DNA of 64,000 nt from Clostridiales bacterium. GTDB lineage: Bacteria > Bacillota > Clostridia > Christensenellales > UBA1242. The stretch lies in the NCBI GenBank assembly GCA_918292005.1, contig CAKJZJ010000005.1:47176-111175 (forward strand), given 5' to 3'. Within the stretch, counting starts at the first letter, position 1. Each line of letters opens with the position of its first letter. The notes beneath the pieces were generated by a model. The model had not been told where the DNA came from. It searched no databases and saw nothing but the letters and a program-made list of their open reading frames with translations. Both the position numbers and the translations under genes were made by a program. Positions 44,126 to 54,066 of this stretch are shown here, piece by piece.

Positions 44126-47100
44126 TCACAAAACTTTGATATAGTCGTCTTCTATATATGCATGCAATTCATTTACCAAAAATCCCTTTGGATTGACCGA
44201 CACGCCCAAACTATATGCTTTTTTATCGGCTGTATTTTTCACTATAACCGGACTTTTACCTGGATATTCCAATAAAATATCATATATCTTTTTTGATAAT
44301 TCTTTATTGGACAAATCATACATCAAATACAATTTTGGTACAGTTATATTTTCTTCTGTGGATTTCTCTGGAACTGCTTGCTTTTGTGTAGCATGCTCGA
44401 CTGGTACAATATTCTCTACCATTACACACACACCCTTTTCATTAATACTGAGTCTACCATCTATTTTTACAATAGAATCCACTTGCACCAAATCTTTATT
44501 TTTGGCATATGTCTTTGCAAATAACATCGCATCAAAAGAGCCATACAAATCTTCCAATTTGAGTATAGCCATCTCGCTACCATCACGCTTGCTATACACC
44601 TTTTTTAATTCGGTAATTATACCACCACATGTTACATTCATGCCATCTTTTAGCCCATCATATACTACTTCTTCATCTTCCACATTTTCTGGCACATCTT
44701 CTGCACGTTCTTCTGTCTCTATCATACCACCATTAAATGTAAAATCTTTAAACTCACTAGCATAATTGGACAAAGGGTGACCGGTGACATATATTCCTGC
44801 CACTTCCTTTTCTAATTTTAGTTTAGTGAGATGATCATACTCTGGAATATTAGGCATTTCTATATAATTAGTTTTGTCGTTTTTCAATACATCACCAAAC
44901 AGACTAATTTGTCCAGATGCTTCGTGTTTTTTATCGGAAATGGCTTTTTCTACAATCTGTGGGTATACTCTCATCATTTGACTTCTTGTTGCTCCAAAGC
45001 AATCAAATGCACCAGAAAGAATCATACTCTCTATACATCTTTTATTGAGAAGTGAAGTATCCAATCGACCGATAAAGTCATTGATATCTTTGTAATCGCC
45101 ATTTTGTTTACGTTCTTGAACTATCTGGTCAACAACATTGATACCTACATTTTTGAGTGCTGCTAGACCAAAACGAATTTGTTTGTTTTTCACAGTAAAA
45201 AATGTAGATGATTTATTGATATCTGGTGGTAAAACTTCTATTTTTTCTTCTTTAGCATAGTTTACGTAATTTTTTATTTCATCCGAATTGGTTATTCTAT
45301 TATTGATAACTGCTGTCAAAAATTCTGGCTCGTAGTAGGTCTTTAGATATGCTGTTTGATAGGTAACTAGACTATATGCTGCAGCATGAGATTTATTGAA
45401 TGCATACTTTGCAAAGTCTTCCATCTCTGCCCAAACCTGCAGGGCAACATCTTCTGGCACACCCCTTTTAATAGCACCATCAATGGCAGTATTAACCTTG
45501 CCATCTTTATCGGTAAATTCTGCACGACCATGTAAAAATACAGCCTTTTCTTTCTGCATTTTTTCCACCTGTTTTTTACCCATCATACGTCTAACCATAT
45601 CGGCTTGACCTAGAGTATAACCAGCCATATCCTGCACAATTCTCATAACCTGCTCTTGATATACTATACAGCCATAAGTTGGCTCCAAAATAGGTGCTAA
45701 TATTGGATGAGCATATGTTACTTTATCTGGATTGTGTTTATTATACACAAATCTAGGAATAGCATTCATAGGTCCTGGTCGATATAAAGACACTGCTGCC
45801 ACAATATCTTCTATACAAGTAGGTTTCAATTCTTTCATGAAACTCTGGAATCCACCACTTTCAATCTGGAAAATAGCCTTGGTATTACCTGTAGATATTA
45901 GTTTAAAGACTTCCGGATCATCATATGTACATTTATCAAAGTCTATCTCTACACCATAATTCTCTTTTACGTAATCAATAGCCATCTTGATATCGGTTAA
46001 GTTTCTCAATCCCAAAAAGTCCATTTTTAGATGGCCCAAATGTTCCATTTCAACACCAGTATACTGTGTCGTAATATCGTCGCCATTTCTAGACAAAGGA
46101 ATGAATTTTTGTAAACTATCTTTACCTATAATAACGCCACATGCATGCGTACTAGTCTGTCTAGGTACGTCTTCCAATTTCATGGCTATATCTACGACTT
46201 TTTTTACATCTGGGTTTTCATTATACATGGCAACCAATTCTGGTACAGAATAGTCTACACCATAGTCTTTTGCCCCTTCTTTTGCATGATAAAAACCAAA
46301 CGACTTCATAATAATATTTGGACGTTTTATCTCAATATCTTTGCCATCTTTTACAATTTTATTAGGCATAGCCTTGGTAACTGCATCTAATTGTGAGTAT
46401 GGCACTTTTAATGCTCTACCCACATCTTTTATAGCATTTTTGGCAGCCATAGTACCAAAAGTAATAATTTTTGCCACTCTATCGTCACCATATTTTTCTC
46501 TAACGTAATTGATGACTTCTTGTCTACGGCAATCTTCAAAGTCTACGTCAAAGTCTGGCGCAGATACTCTCTCTGTGTGCAAAAATCTCTCAAAAATGAG
46601 TTCGTATTTCAAAGGATCAATATTAGTAATACCAATTAGATAAGCAACAATCGAACCAGCACCACTACCACGACCTGGGCCAACAGATATACCCATACCC
46701 CTAGCAGCATTGATATAGTCCCAAACTATCAGGAAGTACTCTACGAAGCCCTGCTTGGATATGACACCCAATTCTCTCTCAATTCTTTCTCTAATGGTAC
46801 TAGTATATTCACCATATTTTTTCTTAACACCTTCATCAATAAGTTTCCTAAGGTATGCCAAAGGTTCTTCGCCAGTAACAGGCTCATATCTAGGAAATAA
46901 ATAGTGACCATAGGTAAATTTATAATTACATTTATTGGCTATTTCTATTGTATTTGCTATAGCTTCGGGCTGACCTGGGAATAATTCTGCCATCTCATCA
47001 CCCGAACGCAAATAAAACTCATTGCCCGGTAATTTCAGTCTATCAGGATCATCTATGGTTTTACCCATCTGTACACACATAAGCACGTCTTGCATTTCGG

Positions 47101-47731
47101 CATCTTCTTTATTGATATAGTGTACATCATTGGTGGCAACCAATTTAATACCAAACTTTTTGGAGTATTCAATCAATTTTGCATTGACTTCCACCTGTTC
47201 TGGCAGATGGTGATTCTGGAGCTCTAGATAAAAATCATCACCAAATAAATCTTTGAACCATTTAACCAGTCTCTCTGCTTCATCATAATTTCTATTAAGT
47301 ATAGCCTGTGGAATGTCTCCTGCCAAACATGCCGATAGACATACCAGTCCTTTGTGATATTCAGCTAGAGCATTATAATCAATCCTAGGTTTATAATAAA
47401 AACCATCTTTGAATGCAATTGTGTTGAGCATACAGATATTATTGTAGCCTTCTTCATCTTTGGCCAGTAGTATCAAATGCGCATATTTACTTTTACCGGA
47501 TTTTACATGCAAATCATTTGCAACATAAAATTCACAACCAAAAATAGGCTTGATATCATTATCTCTACAAGCGTCGTAAAATTTAACTGCCCCATACATA
47601 TTCCCATGGTCAGTCATTGCTATTGCTGGCATGCCTAATTCTTTTGCTTTTTTGGTAACTTGGTCTATCCTAGCCACACCATCTAGCAAACTATATTCTG
47701 TATGTAAATGTAAGTGAACAAAATCGGTCAT
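44126..47731 (-). CDS. dnaE: DNA polymerase III alpha subunit (DnaE)
   Basis: A 1201-residue replicative polymerase: a PHP domain at residues 4-270 (HLHLHTEYSLLDG with metal-binding His), the polymerase core with GPGRGSGAGS at 351-360 and catalytic aspartates in PDFDVDFED at 392-400, the helix-hairpin-helix region, an OB-fold (near 1020-1110) and a C-terminal domain. It is of the DnaE1/DnaE3-like type, not PolC. GAGG precedes the ATG. It sits between whiA and pfkA, the usual clostridial order. Confidence 0.96.
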   Translation of the reverse strand: MTDFVHLHLHTEYSLLDGVARIDQVTKKAKELGMPAIAMTDHGNMYGAVKFYDACRDNDIKPIFGCEFYVANDLHVKSGKSKYAHLILLAKDEEGYNNICMLNTIAFKDGFYYKPRIDYNALAEYHKGLVCLSACLAGDIPQAILNRNYDEAERLVKWFKDLFGDDFYLELQNHHLPEQVEVNAKLIEYSKKFGIKLVATNDVHYINKEDAEMQDVLMCVQMGKTIDDPDRLKLPGNEFYLRSGDEMAELFPGQPEAIANTIEIANKCNYKFTYGHYLFPRYEPVTGEEPLAYLRKLIDEGVKKKYGEYTSTIRERIERELGVISKQGFVEYFLIVWDYINAARGMGISVGPGRGSGAGSIVAYLIGITNIDPLKYELIFERFLHTERVSAPDFDVDFEDCRRQEVINYVREKYGDDRVAKIITFGTMAAKNAIKDVGRALKVPYSQLDAVTKAMPNKIVKDGKDIEIKRPNIIMKSFGFYHAKEGAKDYGVDYSVPELVAMYNENPDVKKVVDIAMKLEDVPRQTSTHACGVIIGKDSLQKFIPLSRNGDDITTQYTGVEMEHLGHLKMDFLGLRNLTDIKMAIDYVKENYGVEIDFDKCTYDDPEVFKLISTGNTKAIFQIESGGFQSFMKELKPTCIEDIVAAVSLYRPGPMNAIPRFVYNKHNPDKVTYAHPILAPILEPTYGCIVYQEQVMRIVQDMAGYTLGQADMVRRMMGKKQVEKMQKEKAVFLHGRAEFTDKDGKVNTAIDGAIKRGVPEDVALQVWAEMEDFAKYAFNKSHAAAYSLVTYQTAYLKTYYEPEFLTAVINNRITNSDEIKNYVNYAKEEKIEVLPPDINKSSTFFTVKNKQIRFGLAALKNVGINVVDQIVQERKQNGDYKDINDFIGRLDTSLLNKRCIESMILSGAFDCFGATRSQMMRVYPQIVEKAISDKKHEASGQISLFGDVLKNDKTNYIEMPNIPEYDHLTKLKLEKEVAGIYVTGHPLSNYASEFKDFTFNGGMIETEERAEDVPENVEDEEVVYDGLKDGMNVTCGGIITELKKVYSKRDGSEMAILKLEDLYGSFDAMLFAKTYAKNKDLVQVDSIVKIDGRLSINEKGVCVMVENIVPVEHATQKQAVPEKSTEENITVPKLYLMYDLSNKELSKKIYDILLEYPGKSPVIVKNTADKKAYSLGVSVNPKGFLVNELHAYIEDDYIKVL

Positions 47732-47744
47732 TATCTTCCTCTAT

Positions 47745-48740
47745 CTATAGTGTTGTAATAGTAAATTTGCTTTTTTCTATATCTTTCGCAATACTAATAA
47801 TTTTAGCGAATCTATGGTTAATACCACTTTTGGTCAACGGCTCAGTACAGAGAGCACGCAATTCTTCTAGTGATGCTTCTGGATTCGCCACTCTCAAAAG
47901 TGCCAATTCCATCAAACTCTCACTTAATGATTCTAGCCCTACGCTATCTTGAATCATTTTTATAGCATTTAATTGCCTAACGCTAGCATTTACGGTTTTA
48001 TTTAGATTGGCATTCAGACAATTATTCTGTCTATTCACATTATTACGCAATTCTCTAATTGCCGCTTCATTTTGCAATTCTAATACTGCCCTATTAGCCC
48101 CCACGAGAGCCAATGTATCACATATTAATTGATACTCTTTGATGTACACGATAGGTGTGTTTTTTCTAATTGTAATTTTGGCAGGAATATCGAAATATTT
48201 TAATAATTGCACAAAGTCATGAGCAATTTTCTCAAATCCAAAGACAAATTCTAGATGATAACCACTATTACTTTTCTCATTGTCATAACTTTTAATAATG
48301 ATATTACTAGTAGCACAAGCCACAAAAGCACCTTTGATATAACTGCGCTTGCAACAATCATCTGCTACTATAAATTCTGCAATACCATTCTCGATGCCCA
48401 ACATTCCATTCTCATCTAATTGCATAACCCCTAAGTCTTTTAATAATTGATTGGTAATATCAGATGGCAGAGTAACTTTGTACCTAGTAGATTTATTGAT
48501 ATTATTATCTTCGAGCAAAGTCATCTCACATTCTTTGCCATAGTATTGCTCAATAATGCATTTGATTTTCTCAAATAAATCTTTCAATTCGGTATATATT
48601 TCTACCTTTATCTCGTGATTACTAGATATACTAAGTTCTCCCGAACATTTTATAATAGCGCTCAAAAAAGCAATTGCACAACAATCGTTGTCAATTGGAC
48701 TTTTCAAAACTTCCATTTTTGCATTAGTCGAAAAAGACAT
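47745..48740 (-). CDS. whiA: sporulation/division regulator WhiA
   Basis: A DNA-binding protein with an N-terminal LAGLIDADG-like pair (residues about 20-215; CCKRSYIKGAFVACAT in the second half) and a C-terminal helix-turn-helix (LEELRALCTEPLTKSGINHRF, given in overlapping parts). In Bacillota WhiA affects cell division and chromosome segregation. At 331 residues it is slightly long. The ATG at 48740 shares its A with the stop of the preceding PHP gene, and GGGGTGAG lies upstream. The usual neighbours rapZ and yvcK are absent here. Confidence 0.93.
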   Translation of the reverse strand: MSFSTNAKMEVLKSPIDNDCCAIAFLSAIIKCSGELSISSNHEIKVEIYTELKDLFEKIKCIIEQYYGKECEMTLLEDNNINKSTRYKVTLPSDITNQLLKDLGVMQLDENGMLGIENGIAEFIVADDCCKRSYIKGAFVACATSNIIIKSYDNEKSNSGYHLEFVFGFEKIAHDFVQLLKYFDIPAKITIRKNTPIVYIKEYQLICDTLALVGANRAVLELQNEAAIRELRNNVNRQNNCLNANLNKTVNASVRQLNAIKMIQDSVGLESLSESLMELALLRVANPEASLEELRALCTEPLTKSGINHRFAKIISIAKDIEKSKFTITTL

Positions 48741-49483
48741 CACTCACCCCTATGAAATTCAGGAATTCTCCCATCAATATTAACTATCCTATCTAGTGGA
48801 ATTTTATACTTTTCTATTAAATTGAATGCCCTATGATTTCTGCCTACATTTAGTGGATTATGAGCATCACTATTTATAATAAACTTGACATCAGTTTTTA
48901 ACATTTTTTCTATATCGGATTTAGTAAAATTGATTCTTTTGCCATTGAATTCTATATATATGTTTCTTTTAGCACACTCTATAGCCAGTCTTTCACAATC
49001 AACTCTACATCCTGCATATCCTAGATGTGCAAGAACATTAATTCTATGCTTGTCCATTGCTTTTAGATATGCCATGGTATTGCGTTCTATTTGTTTTTTA
49101 CTAGGATTTTTAATCAATAAATTGGGTAAAAAGAATTTTATTTTCTCTATTAATTTGGCATGGGAATGTTTATGACAGCCAAGTACCACTATATCCATGT
49201 CTTTCAATTCTTCATCAGATATATCAATATCTCCATTTCTAGACATGAGATTGGCTTCTATGCCATACAACACATCAACGCTATATTTTGAACGTGCTTC
49301 TTCTATATCGTGTTTAATTTTTGGCAAATCTCCCGGTTTAATATGATTCCATCCCTTATACGAGTGTTCGGTAATTGCCACCTGTCTTAATCCAATTTTT
49401 TCTGCCTGTCTAACGCTATCTTCCACACTACCTGTACCATGTGTGTAATTAGTATGTGTATGATAATCTCCAGTTAGTTTCAT
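48740..49483 (-). CDS. PHP-domain phosphoesterase
   Basis: A 247-residue PHP phosphoesterase with the metal-binding motifs DYHTHTNYTHGTGS (residues 6-19), TEHS near residue 40, the Glu in YGIEANL, GCHKHSHA and the terminal NSDAHNP. It resembles YcdX and the histidinol-phosphatase branch; its substrate is undetermined. GGGAG precedes the start, and it overlaps the end of murB by four bases (ATGA). A PHP gene between murB and whiA is a recurrent clostridial arrangement. Confidence 0.88.
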   Translation of the reverse strand: MKLTGDYHTHTNYTHGTGSVEDSVRQAEKIGLRQVAITEHSYKGWNHIKPGDLPKIKHDIEEARSKYSVDVLYGIEANLMSRNGDIDISDEELKDMDIVVLGCHKHSHAKLIEKIKFFLPNLLIKNPSKKQIERNTMAYLKAMDKHRINVLAHLGYAGCRVDCERLAIECAKRNIYIEFNGKRINFTKSDIEKMLKTDVKFIINSDAHNPLNVGRNHRAFNLIEKYKIPLDRIVNIDGRIPEFHRGE

Positions 49484-50397
49484 TCAAATTCTCCCAAAAG
49501 TTTTATCTCTAATTCCAAATCCATAGAGTATTTCTCTGTGAATTGTTTTTTGATTATTTTTATCAAATGATATATATCCGTGCTAGTAGCATTTTCGTAA
49601 TTAATAATAAAATTGGCATGCATATTAGACACCATTGCTCCACCCACACGCATTCCTTTAATACCCATTTCATCTAACATTCTACTTACTTCTAGACCAT
49701 GCAATTTTTTGAAAACACAACCTGCACTACCATATTGTAAGGGCTGGGAGTGTTTTCTTTTTGTAATAGTCTCTAAATATCTAGATTGAATGGTGGATGT
49801 ATCTAGTTTTTCCAATTTTAATCCCACACGTAGAATGATGGCTTGATTCTCCATAAAAATAGATTTTCTGTACGAATATTGACAGTCGGTATTGCTAAAA
49901 TATCTAATTTTGCCATCACAAAATGCAATAACATAATCAACAATACTAGACATCTCAAATCCGTATGCCTGAGCATTCATATAAGTAGCACCACCAATCG
50001 TAGCAGGAATACCTGCACTACACTCTAGACCAGACAGACCCAAATCTCTAGCATAGACATACGCCTGAGATAGTGTGACTCCAGCACCACATTCTAGTAC
50101 ATCTCCCTGCATTTCTATTCTAGCCAGGTCTCCTACCAATTTTATAATAATGCCATCATATCCAGCATCAGATACTAGTACATTGCTCCCACCACCCAGC
50201 ACAAAGTATGGTATTGAGTGAGATGATATGTACATCATGACTTTTATAAAATTCTCTAATGTAGCAATTTTTATTATACACCTGCATTTGCCACCAGTGT
50301 GATATGTAGTATGCTTACCAAGACTCTCGTTTACTAAAATTTCACCTTTGTGATTGATTTTTTTCAATGCATGCAAGTAAGCAAACTTCACATTCAT
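49480..50397 (-). CDS. murB: UDP-N-acetylenolpyruvoylglucosamine reductase
   Basis: MurB completes UDP-N-acetylmuramate synthesis with FAD and NADPH. The 305-residue protein has the FAD-binding GGGSNVLVSDAGYDGIII, the GIPATIGGATYMNAQAYG segment, and the catalytic Ser in YGSAGCVFKK with the C-terminal Glu (LELEIKLLG). It is type II, as in Bacillota. GGGG lies before the ATG. It is first gene of the murB-PHP-whiA-dnaE-pfkA operon. Confidence 0.95.
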   Translation of the reverse strand: MNVKFAYLHALKKINHKGEILVNESLGKHTTYHTGGKCRCIIKIATLENFIKVMMYISSHSIPYFVLGGGSNVLVSDAGYDGIIIKLVGDLARIEMQGDVLECGAGVTLSQAYVYARDLGLSGLECSAGIPATIGGATYMNAQAYGFEMSSIVDYVIAFCDGKIRYFSNTDCQYSYRKSIFMENQAIILRVGLKLEKLDTSTIQSRYLETITKRKHSQPLQYGSAGCVFKKLHGLEVSRMLDEMGIKGMRVGGAMVSNMHANFIINYENATSTDIYHLIKIIKKQFTEKYSMDLELEIKLLGEFE

Positions 50398-50421
50398 ATT
50401 TTACCCCAAAAATAATTATTT

Positions 50422-50445
50422 TTCAATTAATATATATTAATTGAA
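50422..50445 (-). terminator. 24-bp perfect palindrome between mnmL and murB
   Basis: The 24 bases at 50422-50445 equal their own reverse complement (core CAATTAATATATATTAATTG). In RNA they form a long AT-only hairpin after mnmL. It could be a weak terminator, since T-rich sequence follows, or a protein operator before murB. Confidence 0.5.
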
Positions 50446-50447
50446 TA

Positions 50448-51374
50448 TTATTTTTGTGAATAATTGCAACCTTGATATATATTACGTACGTCTAATTCTC
50501 TATTTATTGCATTCAAAACCAATTTTTTGTGTAGCATCCAGTCGGGTGCAATAAACAACTCTCTAGGTGGGTCTGCATTGATACGATGTATGATAATATC
50601 TGGTGACATTCTCGCAATAATATTGCAAACCATATCCACATAATAATCTTGAGTAATAGGTGTGTAAACACCTGCATTGTACATATTATATAAAACAGTA
50701 TCGGACGTCACATATGTAGAGTGAATTTTTACACCATCTACTTTTAAACTAGAAAGTAAATCAATCGTATTGCAAATATCATCTACATTCTCTCCCGGTA
50801 ACCCCACCATTACATGAGCTACCACAGCAATACCATTAGTGTGTAATAAATTCACAGCATCAATAAAATCTGCAGTAGTATATCCCCTATTGATAGCATT
50901 ACCGATTTCATCATTACATGTCTGCAATCCCAATTCAACAATTACTGCATATTTATCTTGATATGATTTCAATAAATTTACTATCTCCATATCTATGCAA
51001 TCGGGTCTAGTGGCTATCTGTAGACCAATTATTTTTTCACTACAAGACAATGCCATGTCATATCTGGCTTTCAAACTATCTATGGTGTCATAAGTATTGG
51101 TATGATTCTGAAAATATACAATAAATTTATTTGCTCTCTCCCCACGATAACTATTTAAAAAACATACAATTTGATTTTTGATTGACGACAAAGCCTCTGG
51201 CAAGCGATATTTAATATTTTCTCCACTACCAGCCAGTCCACAAAAAATACAACCACCCACCCCACATGTACCATCTCTATTGGGACAAGAAAAATTGCCG
51301 TCCACACATATTTTTAAGACTCGTTCACCAAATTTATTTTTCAAATACTTATTCAAATGATTGTATCTATCCAT
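50448..51374 (-). CDS. mnmL: radical SAM protein, TIGR01212/YtqA family (MnmL)
   Basis: A 308-residue radical SAM protein of the YhcC/YtqA family. The cluster-binding cysteines lie in CPNRDGTCGVGGCIFC (residues 25-40), the family variant of the CxxxCxxC motif. In Bacillus subtilis YtqA (MnmL) works with MnmM to form the mnm5 side chain of tRNA wobble uridine; assignment here is by family. The ATG at 51374 is chosen because a TTGTTA-17-TATAAT promoter ends 6 bases before it, giving a probable leaderless mRNA; an upstream extension would run through the promoter. Confidence 0.88.
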   Translation of the reverse strand: MDRYNHLNKYLKNKFGERVLKICVDGNFSCPNRDGTCGVGGCIFCGLAGSGENIKYRLPEALSSIKNQIVCFLNSYRGERANKFIVYFQNHTNTYDTIDSLKARYDMALSCSEKIIGLQIATRPDCIDMEIVNLLKSYQDKYAVIVELGLQTCNDEIGNAINRGYTTADFIDAVNLLHTNGIAVVAHVMVGLPGENVDDICNTIDLLSSLKVDGVKIHSTYVTSDTVLYNMYNAGVYTPITQDYYVDMVCNIIARMSPDIIIHRINADPPRELFIAPDWMLHKKLVLNAINRELDVRNIYQGCNYSQK

Positions 51375-51380
51375 GCCATC

Positions 51381-51409
51381 ATTATACCACAAACATTTAC
51401 CAATAACAA
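51381..51409 (-). promoter_or_regulatory. promoter predicting a leaderless mnmL mRNA
   Basis: On the minus strand TTGTTA (51409-51404), 17-base spacer, TATAAT (51386-51381), six bases, then ATG. Confidence 0.7.
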
Positions 51410-51511
51410 ATGTAGCCCAAAAAATCATAAAAAAGAAAACACAAGAGTATATATTACATAGAAACGTTGTACATGCCATTGGCAATCAACTATAAATAAA
51501 AAGGAATGGAT

Positions 51512-53005
51512 ATGAAATTAAAAAAATATATTTTATGCATACTCATACTGCCACTACTAATGCTAGTAGGCTGTACAGATGCAAGTATTACAAAAGCAAG
51601 TAAAAATGCAAATACATACACGATGGATATTACATACAATGAAGACCATAGTATAAATGTAGAACAAAAACTGGAATACAAAAATAGAACTGATAATAAA
51701 CTAGATAATATTCAAATGCACCTATATCCAAGAAGTTTCAGACAGGGTGCAAAATCAAGTGTGGTCAGCTCACTTAATTATAGTAAATGCTATTACAAAG
51801 GACCTAGTTACGGCGATGTGGATATAGAATATGTAGCAACTGACGATGATGAACAAGAAGTCAATATTACAGGCAACGATGAAGACATACTATGCATAAA
51901 TCTAGAGACTGGCCTAAACCCAGATGAGACAGTACTAATAGAAATAAAATACACAGTCAAACTCCCTAATATCAATCATAGATTTGGCTACGGAGAAGAC
52001 ACAATAAATATAGCAAATTTCTACCCTATAGCATGTGTCTATAGTGACGGTAAATTCGACACTTCATCATATCATTACAATGGTGATCCCTTCTATAGTG
52101 ATGTATCAAATTACAATATTACATTGCATACACCAGAAAAATATAAAGTAGCATCAACAGGGAATATTACCAAACAAGACAATGCCGATGGAATAAACAA
52201 TTATCATATAAATGCACTTGCCATGAGAGACTTTGCTATAGTACTTTCTGACAAATTCGAAGTAGTTAGTGGCAAAATAAATAATACAAATGTCAATTAT
52301 TACTATTATAAAAATCAATATCCAAATGAGTGTTTAAAGGCAAGTATGCAGAGTCTGGAGACATTCAATAAACTATTTGGTAAATATCCATACGATGTAC
52401 TGAATGTGGTAGAAGCAAACTTTGTACATGGTGGAATGGAATATCCAAATCTAGTTTACATTAGTGATGCAATAGATGTACAAAGTGATTATATAAATGT
52501 CATAGTACATGAAATTGCTCATCAGTGGTGGTACGGACTAGTAGGCAATAATGAATATAAATACGGCTGGCTAGATGAAGGCTTGACCGAATACTCCACC
52601 CTGCTTTTTTACGAAGAAAACCCTGAGTATGGTGTGGATACAAGAGAGCTAGTAAAAAACAATACAAATAGTTTCGCTACATTTGTAGAAGTATATAAAA
52701 AAGTATTCGGAGAAGCCAATACAACTATGAATAGAGATCTCAATGAATACAATAATGAGAGTGAATATGTATATATTGCGTATGTAAAAGGCATGTTACT
52801 TTTTGATAACCTACGTGAGCTACTAGGCAAAGAAAAATTTATTCAATGTCTGAAACAGTATGTATCGGATTTATCATTTAAAAATGCCACACCAGACGAC
52901 CTAGTCAATTCTTTTGAAAAATCCAGCAAGATGGATCTAAAAAATTTCTTTGATAGTTGGATAAATGGTAAAGTACAAATAATTCAGATAAATGATGCCG
53001 CATGA
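51512..53005 (+). CDS. M1-family metallopeptidase lipoprotein
   Basis: A surface-anchored aminopeptidase-like protein. The signal peptide ends in lipobox LVGC (Cys about 21), then an M1 N-terminal beta domain and the catalytic domain with GGMEYP (about 307-312), zinc motif HEIAH (333-337) and second-ligand Glu about 356 in LDEGLTEY. The C-terminal helical domain is short. The expected role is trimming peptides outside the cell. The ATG at 51512 is favoured over one at 51506 by spacing from AAGGA. It is divergent from mnmL. Confidence 0.9.
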   Translation: MKLKKYILCILILPLLMLVGCTDASITKASKNANTYTMDITYNEDHSINVEQKLEYKNRTDNKLDNIQMHLYPRSFRQGAKSSVVSSLNYSKCYYKGPSYGDVDIEYVATDDDEQEVNITGNDEDILCINLETGLNPDETVLIEIKYTVKLPNINHRFGYGEDTINIANFYPIACVYSDGKFDTSSYHYNGDPFYSDVSNYNITLHTPEKYKVASTGNITKQDNADGINNYHINALAMRDFAIVLSDKFEVVSGKINNTNVNYYYYKNQYPNECLKASMQSLETFNKLFGKYPYDVLNVVEANFVHGGMEYPNLVYISDAIDVQSDYINVIVHEIAHQWWYGLVGNNEYKYGWLDEGLTEYSTLLFYEENPEYGVDTRELVKNNTNSFATFVEVYKKVFGEANTTMNRDLNEYNNESEYVYIAYVKGMLLFDNLRELLGKEKFIQCLKQYVSDLSFKNATPDDLVNSFEKSSKMDLKNFFDSWINGKVQIIQINDAA

Positions 53006-53073
53006 ATAATACTATAGATTTAGCACAATATAAGTATAAGAAGAATTGAAATATCATAGCAATTCTTCTTCTG

Positions 53074-53108
53074 GCGACAAAAAAAGGCAGGGTAACCTGC
53101 CTTTTGTC
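53074..53108. terminator. strong bidirectional terminator
   Basis: Stem CGACAAAA..GGCAGG/CCTGCCTTTTGTCG (53074-53090 with 53095-53108) between convergent genes. Confidence 0.85.
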
Positions 53109-53113
53109 GTTAA

Positions 53114-53605
53114 TCATCTATCATCAGTAAACTTCACCAATGGATAATCTTTCTGCGAAAGAATAGCCTCTACAACTGCATGTGGCTGTGCATTCATAAA
53201 TAAATCCGAATGAATATCAGCCCATTTGTATGTGTGTTCCCTATATTGCCCCTTATCTATCTCAGATAGAGTAAAAGTATCATCTGACGGAATATTATCA
53301 TCAATACAATCCAGCAAATAATAGTAGCCTAATTCATTATATCTAATGCCTTCTGCATTATAAAATAAATTTTCATGTATGCATACGAGTCTATTGATGC
53401 GAGTCTCTACATGTACTTCTTCATACACTTCTCTGACAACTGCTTCTGCAGTCGATTCACCCAATTCAATATGACCACCCGGAAAAATAAATCTACTACC
53501 ATCATTAGATAATTGTAGTAGATATTTCTCTCCTCGATGGATAATGCCACATACACGAAATTTGAATCTACCATCTTCGCTATGAATCTTTATATCTGCA
53601 CTCAT
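53114..53605 (-). CDS. Nudix hydrolase
   Basis: A 163-residue Nudix hydrolase with a complete box: Gly-rich GGHIELGE followed by STAEAVVREVYEEVHV (about residues 42-65), so the catalytic REUXEE core is intact. It probably hydrolyses a nucleoside diphosphate derivative; the substrate is undetermined. It starts 10 bases downstream of the Lys-tailed zinc protein gene on the same strand, suggesting cotranscription. Confidence 0.88.
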   Translation of the reverse strand: MSADIKIHSEDGRFKFRVCGIIHRGEKYLLQLSNDGSRFIFPGGHIELGESTAEAVVREVYEEVHVETRINRLVCIHENLFYNAEGIRYNELGYYYLLDCIDDNIPSDDTFTLSEIDKGQYREHTYKWADIHSDLFMNAQPHAVVEAILSQKDYPLVKFTDDR

Positions 53606-53615
53606 TTATACTCAA

Positions 53616-53957
53616 TTACTTTTTAGTTGTTTTAGTTGTCTTTGATGCAGTCTTTTTGGTTGTTTTAGTTGTAGATTTTTTCTTTGTAGACTTCTTCGCT
53701 GTAGTCTTTTTTGTGGTGGTTTTCTTAGTTGTCTTTTTGCTGGGCGCCTTAGGCTCAACGGCTGCCACCACCTTGGTATGCTCCGCATCAACAACCAAAG
53801 TCTTTTCTTCTACGCCATTGTATTTATTAAAAGCCTTAATACATGGCTCTGGTTGATATTTGTCGCATTTACTACAAAAGTCGAAACTACCACAAGCATC
53901 AAATCCTAAATTTACACTTTTTTCCCATTTAATTCTATCTAATTCTTCCTGTGTCAT
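53616..53957 (-). CDS. four-cysteine protein with histone-like Lys/Thr tail
   Basis: A 113-residue protein in two parts. Residues 1-45 hold four cysteines (Cys22, Cys28, Cys31 and Cys39) in a probable zinc site. Residues 70-113 are almost only Lys and Thr, with some Ser and Ala, like the tails of histone H1 or bacterial H1-like proteins. The tail would be disordered and strongly basic, suited to bind DNA, RNA or acidic surfaces, by inference. I do not know the family name. Its start has a good AGGAGAGAAAAT site. Confidence 0.7.
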   Translation of the reverse strand: MTQEELDRIKWEKSVNLGFDACGSFDFCSKCDKYQPEPCIKAFNKYNGVEEKTLVVDAEHTKVVAAVEPKAPSKKTTKKTTTKKTTAKKSTKKKSTTKTTKKTASKTTKTTKK

Positions 53958-54032
53958 ATTTTCTCTCCTATTTAGGTATTATTTAATTTTTACATAATTC
54001 GACAAATCTGTCAAATAAATACAAATAACAAA

Positions 54033-54065
54033 TAAAAAAGTGATTGAAAATCAACCACTTTTTTC
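54033..54065 (-). terminator. terminator after the degenerate phosphoesterase gene
   Basis: Stem GTG.TTG/CAA.CAC with one mismatch inside AAAAAAGTG..CACTTTTTT (54034-54064); T-run on both strands. Confidence 0.65.
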
Positions 54066-54066
54066 A

